Under the pieces are notes generated by a model that saw only the letters and a program-made list of their open reading frames with translations, did not search any database and had not been told where the DNA came from. A stretch of DNA of 64,000 nt from Nannocystis punicea (GTDB lineage: Bacteria > Myxococcota_A > Polyangia > Nannocystales > Nannocystaceae): assembly GCF_026965555.1 (NCBI RefSeq), contig NZ_CP114040.1, positions 5,518,001 to 5,582,000 on the forward strand, in the 5' to 3' direction. Below are positions 1 to 7,023 of this stretch, one piece after another (position 1 is the stretch's first letter; each line of letters begins with the position of its first letter). The translations under genes and the position numbers were made by a program.

Positions 1-299
1 ATGGCGTCGGCCTCGGCGGTGACTGTCCCGAAGACCAGGTCGAGCCGGGTCCGCCGCAGCTCGACGGTGGGCAGGTCGGGGAGGCGCGCCAGCAAGGCGC
101 TGCCGGGGTCGATCTCGAGGACCTCGGCGTCGAGCGCGAGGCGCAGCGGAGCGCCGAGCGCGAGCTCGAGGTCGAGGGGACCGACGACCGGGAGCTCGAC
201 CCGGCCGAGCGCCTCGCGGGGGACGTCGCTCGCACCGACGGCGCGAGGGCCCTCGTGCGGTCGGCGATAGCCGGGGACCTGATCGTCGAGGCCTGCCAT
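1..299 (-). CDS. hypothetical protein, C-terminus beyond the left edge
   Basis: An open frame starts at an ATG at 299 and runs off the left edge with no stop, so only the first 99 residues are visible. It begins MAGLDDQVPG, has no signal peptide or membrane segment, and alternates Leu/Val with Asp/Glu, Arg and Pro (for example VELPVVGPLDLELALG). I recognise no family. A competing plus-strand frame over the same bases is Ser/Arg-rich and looks like a GC-driven shadow. The 113 bp between this start and the stop of the next minus-strand gene hold nothing obvious. Confidence 0.45.
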   Translation of the reverse strand, partial: MAGLDDQVPGYRRPHEGPRAVGASDVPREALGRVELPVVGPLDLELALGAPLRLALDAEVLEIDPGSALLARLPDLPTVELRRTRLDLVFGTVTAEADA

Positions 300-412
300 G
301 CCTCGGGTGTATCGGATCTGGCGGAGCTTGGGCAGGGAGCCGGTCCATCACGCGGCGGCGCCGGCGACCCGAAGTGCCGGAACACGGCGACGCAGGTCCG
401 CGGCGTACGCGC

Positions 413-991
413 TCAATCGCCCGTGTCGCGGCGAAACGGGGCCGCACGGGCCCGTTCGTGCGGGACGGCGATCGGGGTCAGCGTCGCCTCGACGAGCATC
501 CGCAGCGCTCGCTGCTGGCGCCGCAGGCTGCTGCGATCGGCGGCGAGCAGACCGACGACGATGAGGAACGGGACCAGCAAGGTGGCGGCCACGACAGGTC
601 CGGCGATCGCCAGCTGAAAGCCTGCCATCGCCAGGCCGAGCGCGATGATGTACGCGAACGCGGTGCGCGTGAGCGGGTGGAGGCGGAAGCGGACGACGAC
701 GTGGGCGCCGCCTTCCCGCGGGGTGAGGGCGACCTCGCAGATCGCCCGCGTGCCGGGCCGCCAGGCGCCTGGATCGGCGGTGAGGTAGAAGCCCTGCGGG
801 CCGCGCTCGAGCGCGTAGCCGGGGTCCTCGCCGTGGCCGGTGTGCGCCTGCAACAGAGCGACCTCGGGCGAGTCGAGGAAGCGCTGCTCGACGGCGACAG
901 GGTCGGCGGTGACCGTGAACTCGAGCACCGCGGGGACGCGGGCCAGGGCGCGACGCGGCGCGAGGGCGGAGGGCTGCGACGAGGACGACAT
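413..991 (-). CDS. membrane protein of unknown function
   Basis: The 192-residue product has a soluble N-terminal part (about 1-108) of mixed strand and helix character. Two adjacent hydrophobic helices follow at about 111-130 and 132-150, then a basic cytoplasmic-looking tail (RSSLRRQQRALRMLVEATLT). I chose the ATG at 991 because the soluble domain begins there and the frame upstream is Arg/Pro-rich noise antisense to the neighbour. It starts 20 bp after the stop of the gene at 1012-1503 on the same strand, so the two probably form a two-gene operon. No family is recognised. The N-terminal part resembles polyketide-cyclase/SRPBCC-like folds only loosely, so no function is assigned. Confidence 0.72.
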   Translation of the reverse strand: MSSSSQPSALAPRRALARVPAVLEFTVTADPVAVEQRFLDSPEVALLQAHTGHGEDPGYALERGPQGFYLTADPGAWRPGTRAICEVALTPREGGAHVVVRFRLHPLTRTAFAYIIALGLAMAGFQLAIAGPVVAATLLVPFLIVVGLLAADRSSLRRQQRALRMLVEATLTPIAVPHERARAAPFRRDTGD

Positions 992-1011
992 CGCCGGCCC
1001 GCGCGAGTGAC

Positions 1012-1503
1012 CTAGCCCTTGGGCAAGGACTTTTTGACCAGGTCGCTGGCGACCACGGCGAGCTTGCTCGCGGCCTCGGCGACGGCGGCGGAGGTGCCCA
1101 CGGCGCGGACGATGCCCGACAGGCCGGCGATCGCCTGGCGCAGGCTCTCGAGCTCGTAGACCGTGAGCGGCAGGAGCTCGACGACGACGAGGCTGACGCG
1201 CTGGTGCTCGTCGCGGAGGACGCTGATCCGCTCGTCGAGGCCGCGGATCTGGTCGTTGATGGCGCTCCAGCGGGCGGGTTGCTCGTAGGGATCGACCTGG
1301 TCGAGCCGCTGTCGCATGCGCTCGCTGGCCTCGGTCAGCCGCGCGAGCGCCTGCGACAGGTCTTCGAGGAGTTCGTGTTTGTTGCTCATGCCGAGGTTCG
1401 GGGGCGGAGGGCGGGAGAGTGGCTGGGCGGGGCACGGCGCGGCGGCGGGCTCGCCGGGCTTCGCGCGCCTCGCAGGCCGCTTGCGCTGCCGTTTGTCCGC
1501 CAC
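1012..1503 (-). CDS. helical coiled-coil protein of unknown function
   Basis: The 163-residue product has a basic, Pro/Ala-rich leader (residues 1-38) and then an almost wholly helical region starting MSNKHELLEDLSQALARL, with heptad-like runs typical of a coiled coil. There is no signal peptide; the last third is Ala/Val-rich and could pack against a membrane. The GTG at 1503 is preferred because a TAGTGT hexamer ends 6 nt before it, as at many genes here. An internal ATG at 1389 would give a 125-residue protein. It lies upstream of the membrane protein at 413-991 with a 20-bp gap, so co-transcription is likely. Function unknown. Confidence 0.7.
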   Translation of the reverse strand: MADKRQRKRPARRAKPGEPAAAPCPAQPLSRPPPPNLGMSNKHELLEDLSQALARLTEASERMRQRLDQVDPYEQPARWSAINDQIRGLDERISVLRDEHQRVSLVVVELLPLTVYELESLRQAIAGLSGIVRAVGTSAAVAEAASKLAVVASDLVKKSLPKG

Positions 1504-1509
1504 CCCGAA

Positions 1510-1515
1510 ACACTA
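1510..1515 (-). promoter_or_regulatory. -10-like hexamer before the 1503 GTG
   Basis: TAGTGT read on the minus strand ends 6 nt upstream of the GTG at 1503. This TA-N3-T arrangement recurs before many genes here and suggests a near-leaderless transcript. Confidence 0.4.
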
Positions 1516-1582
1516 CGCAACTCGCCGTGGCGGCGCCAGGTGGGCGAAACACGGCGCGATCGCGACACGCGCGCGGCGAGTG

Positions 1583-2338
1583 TCACGGCGGGGTCGGGTT
1601 CGGGCTCGGAGGGTTGCCGGGGTCGCGGTGCGAGTCGGGCGGGCGCCGCTCGTCGGGCCCGCGCGTCGGCGGCGTGGTCGGATCGCTCGGCTCGTCGACG
1701 TCCGGGTTCGTGATGCCTCCCGGACCGGTGACGCCGTTCCCGTCGCCGCCGCTGCTTCCGCCGCCCGAGCTGCCGCCGTTGGCCGTGGCGGCGCCGACGG
1801 TGGCGCGGACTTCCTTGAGCCCGGCGTCGACCTGCTGGCCGACGATCGCGCCGTACTCGACGTAAAACCGCGCGCCGTCGAGGAAGCGCGGCGGGCTGGC
1901 GAGGATGAGCAGCTGCTGGACGAAGCGGTGCAGCGCGGCGCGGTCGATGGTGAGGGCGTGGGTGCGCGCGAGCACCGACTCTTCCCACTCGAACGAGCGA
2001 TCTTGCACCGCGCCGGCGGCGGTGGTGGCGGCGACGAGGGCGTCGAACAGCGCGAGCTGCCGGGTGCGCTCGGGATCGCTGGCGATCTTCCAGAAGTTGA
2101 TCGTGCGGGCGTTGTACTGGCCCTGCTCGGCGATCTGCTGCTGGCGCTCGACCAGGTTGCGCTGGCGCAGCTGGGCCACCGCGGCGCGCGCGGCCGCGAA
2201 TTCGGCGGTCTCGCGCTCGAGCCGCCCGCCGGCCTCGGCCAGCACCGCGGCCTGGGCCCGCATCTCGCGCTGGGCGCAGCCTGGCGTGAGAGACAGGGCG
2301 AAAAGGACAGGTCCGAAGGTCCATGCGCGATGGGACAT
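1583..2338 (-). CDS. lipoprotein of unknown function with repeat-derived signal peptide
   Basis: The 251-residue product begins MSHRAWTFGPVLFALSLTPGC, a signal peptide with a lipobox-like T-P-G-C, so it is probably an envelope lipoprotein. Residues about 25-150 are helical with many Ala, Arg and Gln. The tail (about 175-251) is a low-complexity Gly/Ser then Pro/Asp/Thr linker. The signal peptide is encoded by five consecutive units of the 14-bp dispersed repeat, and a second copy of the same stretch lies just upstream (2351-2427). The gene follows the large lipoprotein at 2421-4955 on the same strand. No family is recognised. Confidence 0.62.
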   Translation of the reverse strand: MSHRAWTFGPVLFALSLTPGCAQREMRAQAAVLAEAGGRLERETAEFAAARAAVAQLRQRNLVERQQQIAEQGQYNARTINFWKIASDPERTRQLALFDALVAATTAAGAVQDRSFEWEESVLARTHALTIDRAALHRFVQQLLILASPPRFLDGARFYVEYGAIVGQQVDAGLKEVRATVGAATANGGSSGGGSSGGDGNGVTGPGGITNPDVDEPSDPTTPPTRGPDERRPPDSHRDPGNPPSPNPTPP

Positions 2339-2427
2339 GGCGGTCACCGAGCGCAGCCTGGCGCGAGAGACAGGGCGAAAAGGACAGGTCCGAAGGTCCA
2401 TGCGCGATGGGACATGGCGATCACTGG
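2274..2427. repeat. 77-bp tandem duplication made of 14-bp units
   Basis: Two copies, 2274-2350 and 2351-2427, differ at only a few bases. Each contains ACAGGGCGAAAAGG, ACAGGTCCGAAGGT, CCATGCGCGATGGG and ACATGG in 14-bp register. The downstream copy is the start of the 1583-2338 gene; the upstream copy fills the gap to the preceding gene's stop. Confidence 0.9.
2344..2415 (-). pseudogene. duplicated dead leader peptide
   Basis: This 23-codon frame repeats the signal peptide of the gene starting at 2338 almost exactly (MSHRAWTFGPVLFALSLAPGC, then Ala-Arg) and ends in TGA just before the real start. It is the upstream half of a 77-bp tandem duplication. It could be translated as a short peptide, but the simplest reading is a non-functional copy. 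Confidence 0.6.
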
Positions 2428-4955
2428 GCAAGGACGGCGCCGGCGAGCACGCCGAAGCCGACGGTCGAGACGATGAGCTGGGCGAGGGCCTCGGGGGCCA
2501 TGCCGCCCCTGGTGAACTTGACCAGCTCGGTGACGCCGGCCGCGAGGTAGACCTGGCGCAGGGCCATGGCGGCGCGCGAGCGGACGATGCTGGCGTCGTG
2601 GCGGACGCCGAGGTCGAGCGCGTCGGCCCGCTTCTGGTTGGCGCGGCCGAGCGTCCAGGCGTTGCCGAAGGCGGTGAGCGTTTTCGTCAGTTCGTCGCGG
2701 CACTTGCCGGCCTCGTAGGCCGACAGGAGCGCCTGCAGGGGGCAGCCAGCGCGCTCGAGCTTGATCAGGCTGGCCTCGGCCTCCATGAGCAGGACCGCCT
2801 CGTCGAGCTGGGCGACCAGCTTGGCGCGCGCGAGCCGGAGCCGGCGCTCCCCGTGGCCGATGGCGGCCACCAGGGCGTCGTGCTCGACGCGCAGGGTCTC
2901 GCGGATCAGGGCGAGGACCGCGAGCTCGAGGGTGTCGACCGTCTGCTGCAGGCGGTCGATGCCGACGATGGTGGTGTGGACGACGCGGGCGAACCGCGGG
3001 GCGCCGGCCAGCGCCTTGGCGGCGGCAGGATCGTTGTCGGCCGCGGCCTTGCGGCGGGCCCGGATCTGCCGCGACTCGATCAGGGCGTCGACCGCGGCCA
3101 GCTGCTCGGCGAGCTGGTACCAGCGCCCGAGCTCGGCCAGGGGCCGCAGATCGTAGGTGGTGAGGATCGCCGGGATCGGGACGTCGGCCAGGGCCGCGAA
3201 CCGGTCCTGCAGGACGCCCTCGTCGCAGACCTCGCGGCCGGGGGTGAAGACGACGCCGTCCGGGGTCGGGGTGAAGCTCGGAGTGGCGGGGGGCTCGGCG
3301 GCCGTGCCGGGCGTCGTCGTGGGGGCGGAGGTCGAGGTGGGGGCGGAGGTCGAGGTGGGGGCGGAGGTCGAGGTGGGGGCGGAGGTCGAGGTGGGGGCGG
3401 AGGTCGAGGCCGCGGCGCCGGTGCCGATCGGGGTGGTCGGGGCTGCGGCGCCGGGCGAGGGGGTCGGCGCGCTCGCCGGAGTGGAGGCAGTCGGGGTCGG
3501 GCCGGCGCCGGGCGAGGTGGTCGGGTTCGCGGAGGTCACCGGTCGCGTGGCGGGGGTCGCCGGGGCGAGCGCGAGCCCTCCGAGCAGGCCGGCGCCCGGG
3601 AAGACGGCGTGGGCGGCTGGCTGGAAGGACAGGTCGAAAAGGACAGGTCTGGAGAGACCTGCGCCATCGGACATGGCTGTGGCGACAGGTGCATCGGGAC
3701 CTGTCCCCAGAGACAGGTGGTCGGGTGTCTCTCGAGGCATGGCCGCCGCTACAGGTGCGTCGGGACCGGCCTGGAGAGACAGGGCGCCGGGGACAGGCGA
3801 GGATGTCGCCAGGGACACGGCCGAGGCGACAGGTGCTTCGGGACCGGTCCGAAGAGACAGGTCGGCGGGGGCCGCGGCGAGCGACGCCCGGCCGGGGTCG
3901 CGGTGGACGGACCGCGAGGCGACGGAGGCGGGGCGCGGGGCCTCGGGCTGCTTCGGCTGCTCGGGCGGGGTCGAGAGCGCGGGGGTGCCGGACTTGGTCG
4001 GCTCGGGGCGGATGTTCGCGGCCGGCGGCTGCTTCGGGGTCGCGGGCCGGGGCTTCGGGGTGAGCTCGGTCTTGCCCTTGCTCGGCGGCTCGGGGGCGGA
4101 GCAGGGCTGCTTGGCGGCCTCGTAGGCGAACAGGCGGCGCGACAGCTCCTCGTGGTGCTGCTGCAGGGCGTCGTGGACGGCGAGCAGCTGATCGATGGTG
4201 GCCCCGAGCTCGCTCGGGCCGCACGCGGGGCCGTTGCAGACCACGCGCTCGCGCAGGGTGGCGAGGTTGTCGCGGCGGTCCATGCACAGCCGGCGCTGAC
4301 GGTCGACGCTGGCCTGAAGGACAGGTGAGCTGCCCGGGCGCAGGAAGGCCGGGCAACCGGGGCCGGCGGCGTCGGCCGGGCCGAGGTGGAGGGCGCGCGC
4401 GGCCATCTGGTGCTCGTTGACGGCGCGGGCCAGCCGACTCTCGCCGCTGTCAGGGCCCTTCCAGTGGCGCTGGAGAGTCCGCAGCTCGCGCAGGAGGTCG
4501 GCGGCCGGATCGGGGGCGGGAGGCGGCGGCGACTTGCCCTTGCCGGTGACCGGCGCGGGCGGGTCGCCGAGCGGGAAGGCGTGGCCGACGAGGGCGTGCA
4601 GGCGGGTCGAGATCTTGCTGCAGAGGGTGGTCCAGCCGTCACCCTTGAAGCGCGCGCGGCAGCGCGTGAAGTAGAGGACCTGAACCTCGGGATCGGCCTC
4701 GCCGCGGGCGCCGAGGATGTCGAGGAGATCGCGGTTGCGCCCGACCTCGGCCCAGGCCTGGGCGGCGGCGACCTCGTCCGTCAGCATCGCCTGCGACTGC
4801 GCCAGCTCCTCGCTGAAGCCGTCGACCAGGCGCGAAGCCTTGAGCTCGCCGTCGGCGCCCTCGGCCGTGGCGGCGTCGCGCGGACGGTGCAAGTGCAGGC
4901 CGCAGCCGAGGGCCGTGGCCAGGAAGAGCGGGACGAACCGAAGCCGAGCGGGCAC
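2421..4955 (-). CDS. large repeat-containing lipoprotein
   Basis: The 844-residue product begins MPARLRFVPLFLATALGCG, a signal peptide with lipobox ALGC, so it is probably anchored in the envelope. Residues about 25-290 are helical with several Cys. A Pro/Ala/Lys-rich stretch follows, then a 14-residue repeat (such as LSLGTGPDAPVATAM) from translated 14-bp DNA repeats at about 3625-3870. Next come five STSAPT hexapeptides from an 18-bp tandem repeat. A helical C-terminal domain ends in a hydrophobic segment (LIVSTVGFGVLAGAVLAQ). The start is a GTG; the divergent sigma-like gene begins 81 bp away. No known family. Confidence 0.72.
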   Translation of the reverse strand: MPARLRFVPLFLATALGCGLHLHRPRDAATAEGADGELKASRLVDGFSEELAQSQAMLTDEVAAAQAWAEVGRNRDLLDILGARGEADPEVQVLYFTRCRARFKGDGWTTLCSKISTRLHALVGHAFPLGDPPAPVTGKGKSPPPPAPDPAADLLRELRTLQRHWKGPDSGESRLARAVNEHQMAARALHLGPADAAGPGCPAFLRPGSSPVLQASVDRQRRLCMDRRDNLATLRERVVCNGPACGPSELGATIDQLLAVHDALQQHHEELSRRLFAYEAAKQPCSAPEPPSKGKTELTPKPRPATPKQPPAANIRPEPTKSGTPALSTPPEQPKQPEAPRPASVASRSVHRDPGRASLAAAPADLSLRTGPEAPVASAVSLATSSPVPGALSLQAGPDAPVAAAMPRETPDHLSLGTGPDAPVATAMSDGAGLSRPVLFDLSFQPAAHAVFPGAGLLGGLALAPATPATRPVTSANPTTSPGAGPTPTASTPASAPTPSPGAAAPTTPIGTGAAASTSAPTSTSAPTSTSAPTSTSAPTSTSAPTTTPGTAAEPPATPSFTPTPDGVVFTPGREVCDEGVLQDRFAALADVPIPAILTTYDLRPLAELGRWYQLAEQLAAVDALIESRQIRARRKAAADNDPAAAKALAGAPRFARVVHTTIVGIDRLQQTVDTLELAVLALIRETLRVEHDALVAAIGHGERRLRLARAKLVAQLDEAVLLMEAEASLIKLERAGCPLQALLSAYEAGKCRDELTKTLTAFGNAWTLGRANQKRADALDLGVRHDASIVRSRAAMALRQVYLAAGVTELVKFTRGGMAPEALAQLIVSTVGFGVLAGAVLAQ
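3321..3410. repeat. 18-bp tandem repeat, five copies, in frame
   Basis: GGGGGCGGAGGTCGAGGT is repeated five times at 18-bp steps (3321, 3339, 3357, 3375, 3393). On the coding (minus) strand it gives a Thr-Ser-Ala-Pro linker. Length variation between strains would be expected. Confidence 0.92.
3625..3870. repeat. translated array of 14-bp units
   Basis: About sixteen units are in 14-bp register, among them ACAGGTCGAAAAGG, ACAGGTCTGGAGAG, ACAGGTGCATCGGG, ACCTGTCCCCAGAG and ACCGGTCCGAAGAG, with one phase slip of 10 bp near 3738 and one 22-bp step near 3810. Three units equal 42 bp, so the encoded protein has a 14-residue period. Confidence 0.88.
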
Positions 4956-5020
4956 GGAGGCTCAGCACTGTGGCACGGGCTCGCCGCACAAGCCAGCACC
5001 CCGCGCTGCGAGCAGTCAGG

Positions 5021-5026
5021 TAGGAT
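5021..5026 (+). promoter_or_regulatory. -10-like hexamer before the 5037 ATG
   Basis: TAGGAT ends 10 nt before the ATG at 5037. No Shine-Dalgarno lies between, which fits a leaderless or very short 5' UTR. Confidence 0.45.
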
Positions 5027-5036
5027 CGCGCCGACC

Positions 5037-6203
5037 ATGGCCTCGGGCCCGGATCCAGGTCGCGCCCCCCCAGGCTCGACCGACGCGCTGCGGCGGCTGC
5101 ATGACCGCCACGCGGAGCGGCTGCGCACGGCGGCGCGCTGGCTCGGCATCGACGACCACGATCGCGACGCAGCCGTGACGTGGTGTTTTCGGACGGTGGC
5201 CGCGGCTGTCCCGGAGGACAGCGCGACCGGCTGGGCGGCGCTGATGCGCGCGCTGGCGCGGGCGCGGGCGTCGGAGGTGCCGCCCGGCCCGCGCGCGACC
5301 GGAGAGGCGGCGCTGCTCGGCTTCCTCGCCCGCCGCACCGCCGACGAGCGGGCCGTGTTCGCGCTGGCGGAGCTGGGCGGCTTCGACGCGATCCAGCTGG
5401 CCCAGGCCATCGGCGCGCCGCCGGCGGCCGGCCAGGCGCTCATCGTCGGCCTCCGGCGCGCGTTCGCGGCCGACCCCGCGGTGGCGGCCGCCGGCGGACC
5501 TGCGCCGGTGCTGGCCGAGTGCCTGATGGTCGACCGCGCGCCGCCGGGCTGGCGGGCCCAGGCGCTGGCTGAACTTCTGGGCATGTCCGAAGAGGCAGGC
5601 GAGCCGGGGATCCCGCGGGCCGCGATCGCGGCGGTGGCAATCCTGGCGGTGGCGGTGCTGGTGGCCCTGCGCCCGCGCGCTCCCGTGCCGGCGCCCGAGC
5701 CCGCGCTGGCGCCCGCGGCCGCGGCGACGGCCAGCGAGCGGCCGCCCCTGCACGAGGCGGCGGTGCCGACCCCGGCGCCGACGATCGAGGCACCGCCGCT
5801 GATCGGTGAACCAAAGGACATGGTGAAAGGGACAGGTTCCGGCCGCCATGTGGTGGTGCGCAAGCGGGGCGGGCGAGGCCCGAGCGGCGGGGTGAACGCG
5901 AAGAAGGAGGCGCAGGCCCGGCGCGAGGCGGAGGCGGCGGCGAACGACCCCGGCAACGTGATCGTCGAGCTCGAGATGCTCGGCGCGGCCCGCAAGGCCC
6001 TCAAGTCGTCGCCGGCCCAGGCGCTGGCCTACGCCGACCAGCACGCGCGCGACTACCCGCACAGCCAGATGGCCGAACTCCGCGCCGAGGTCCGCGTGCG
6101 GGCGCTGTGCGCCCTCGGCCGCGCGAGCGAGGCCCGCGCAGAGGCGCAGCGCCGGCCGTCGACGAAGGTGCAAGCGGCGCTGCGCGAGGGCTGCGGCGGG
6201 TGA
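5037..6203 (+). CDS. sigma-factor-like protein with a membrane anchor
   Basis: The 388-residue product starts with a region resembling sigma-70 region 2 (residues about 16-60, LRRLHDRHAERLRTAARWLG) and a helix-turn-helix-like region-4 segment (about 100-143, AELGGFDAIQLAQAIGAPPA). A single TM helix (about 195-212, AIAAVAILAVAVLVAL), a Pro/Ala linker and a helical C-terminal domain with TPR-like character (about 310-388) follow. This layout suggests a sigma-like factor held at the membrane, or a degenerate sigma fold reused as a sensor. The ATG at 5037 fits the TAGGAT hexamer. Codons near 5812-5840 carry a pair of the 14-bp repeat. No promoter specificity can be assigned. Confidence 0.68.
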   Translation: MASGPDPGRAPPGSTDALRRLHDRHAERLRTAARWLGIDDHDRDAAVTWCFRTVAAAVPEDSATGWAALMRALARARASEVPPGPRATGEAALLGFLARRTADERAVFALAELGGFDAIQLAQAIGAPPAAGQALIVGLRRAFAADPAVAAAGGPAPVLAECLMVDRAPPGWRAQALAELLGMSEEAGEPGIPRAAIAAVAILAVAVLVALRPRAPVPAPEPALAPAAAATASERPPLHEAAVPTPAPTIEAPPLIGEPKDMVKGTGSGRHVVVRKRGGRGPSGGVNAKKEAQARREAEAAANDPGNVIVELEMLGAARKALKSSPAQALAYADQHARDYPHSQMAELRAEVRVRALCALGRASEARAEAQRRPSTKVQAALREGCGG

Positions 6204-7023
6204 GACGACGCCGAGGTTGTTTGGCCTGTCGGACATGTCTCTCGGGACATGATGAGACCTCCGGGGCATGAGTCATGGCCTCGCTGCGTATCTGTCTCTT
6301 GATTTAGGAGCGACCGGTCCCCGGACGAGGCGATTCCGGGGCCCGGTCTTGCCGTGCGCTCGCCCGTGCCTCCGGGGCAGCGTCATGCCTTCGCTGTGTA
6401 TCTGTCTCTTGGTTCAGGCGCGAGCGGGCCCGAAATCTCGGCTCAGCCGACCGTCACCGTTCAAGAGAGCTCCCGAAGGGCGGGAGGGGACAGGACGTCC
6501 CGCGACAAATCAGCGACCTCCGTCGGGTCGCGGTGTCGCCGCGTGCCTGTCTCTTGGTTCAGGCGAGAACGGCCCCGGGCCTCGCCGCGTACCTGTCTCT
6601 TGGTTCAGGCGCGAGCGGGCCCCGGATCTCGGCGGAGCCGACCGTCACCGCCCAAAGAGAGCTCCCGAAGGACGGGGCCCGGGACGCCCTGGCACCGAGT
6701 TTGCGCAGGACGAGGCAATTGCCGCCTCGAAGCGCCCCAGCCGTGACGACGTCCGAGCAACTGTCTGAGGAGACAGGGCGTCCCGGACACCGGCCGCGCG
6801 ACCCTCGCGGCGCATCATCCGGGGCCCGGTCGCGCCGTGCGATCGCCTGGGCGTGGCCGCGAGGACTCGTGGGAGGGGCCAGCGCACCGGTCGCGCGACC
6901 ATCGCTGCGGGTCGGCGAGGGTCTGTCGCGTCGTGCGGTCGCCTGCGCGTTCTCTCATCGCCCGCTCGTACCAGCGGGCATATCGATGCGCGACGACATG
7001 CCCGTATCGACATGTCCAAAAAA
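6204..7023. repeat. convergent intergenic region filled with repeats, no gene seen
   Basis: This 820-bp gap between convergent genes holds degenerate 14-bp units at 6225-6270 (ACATGTCTCTCGGG then ACATGA). A longer repeat with core CTGTCTCTTGGTTCAGGCG occurs four times (CTGTCTCTT at 6292, 6412, 6547, 6593), and two of its copies are followed by a shared GCCGACCGTCACCG block (about 6447 and 6637). A small perfect hairpin CTGTCT-GAGG-AGACAG lies near 6761, and a pair of ACATG units near 6997-7015. Short open frames across it change little between copies and look like chance frames. Confidence 0.75.
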
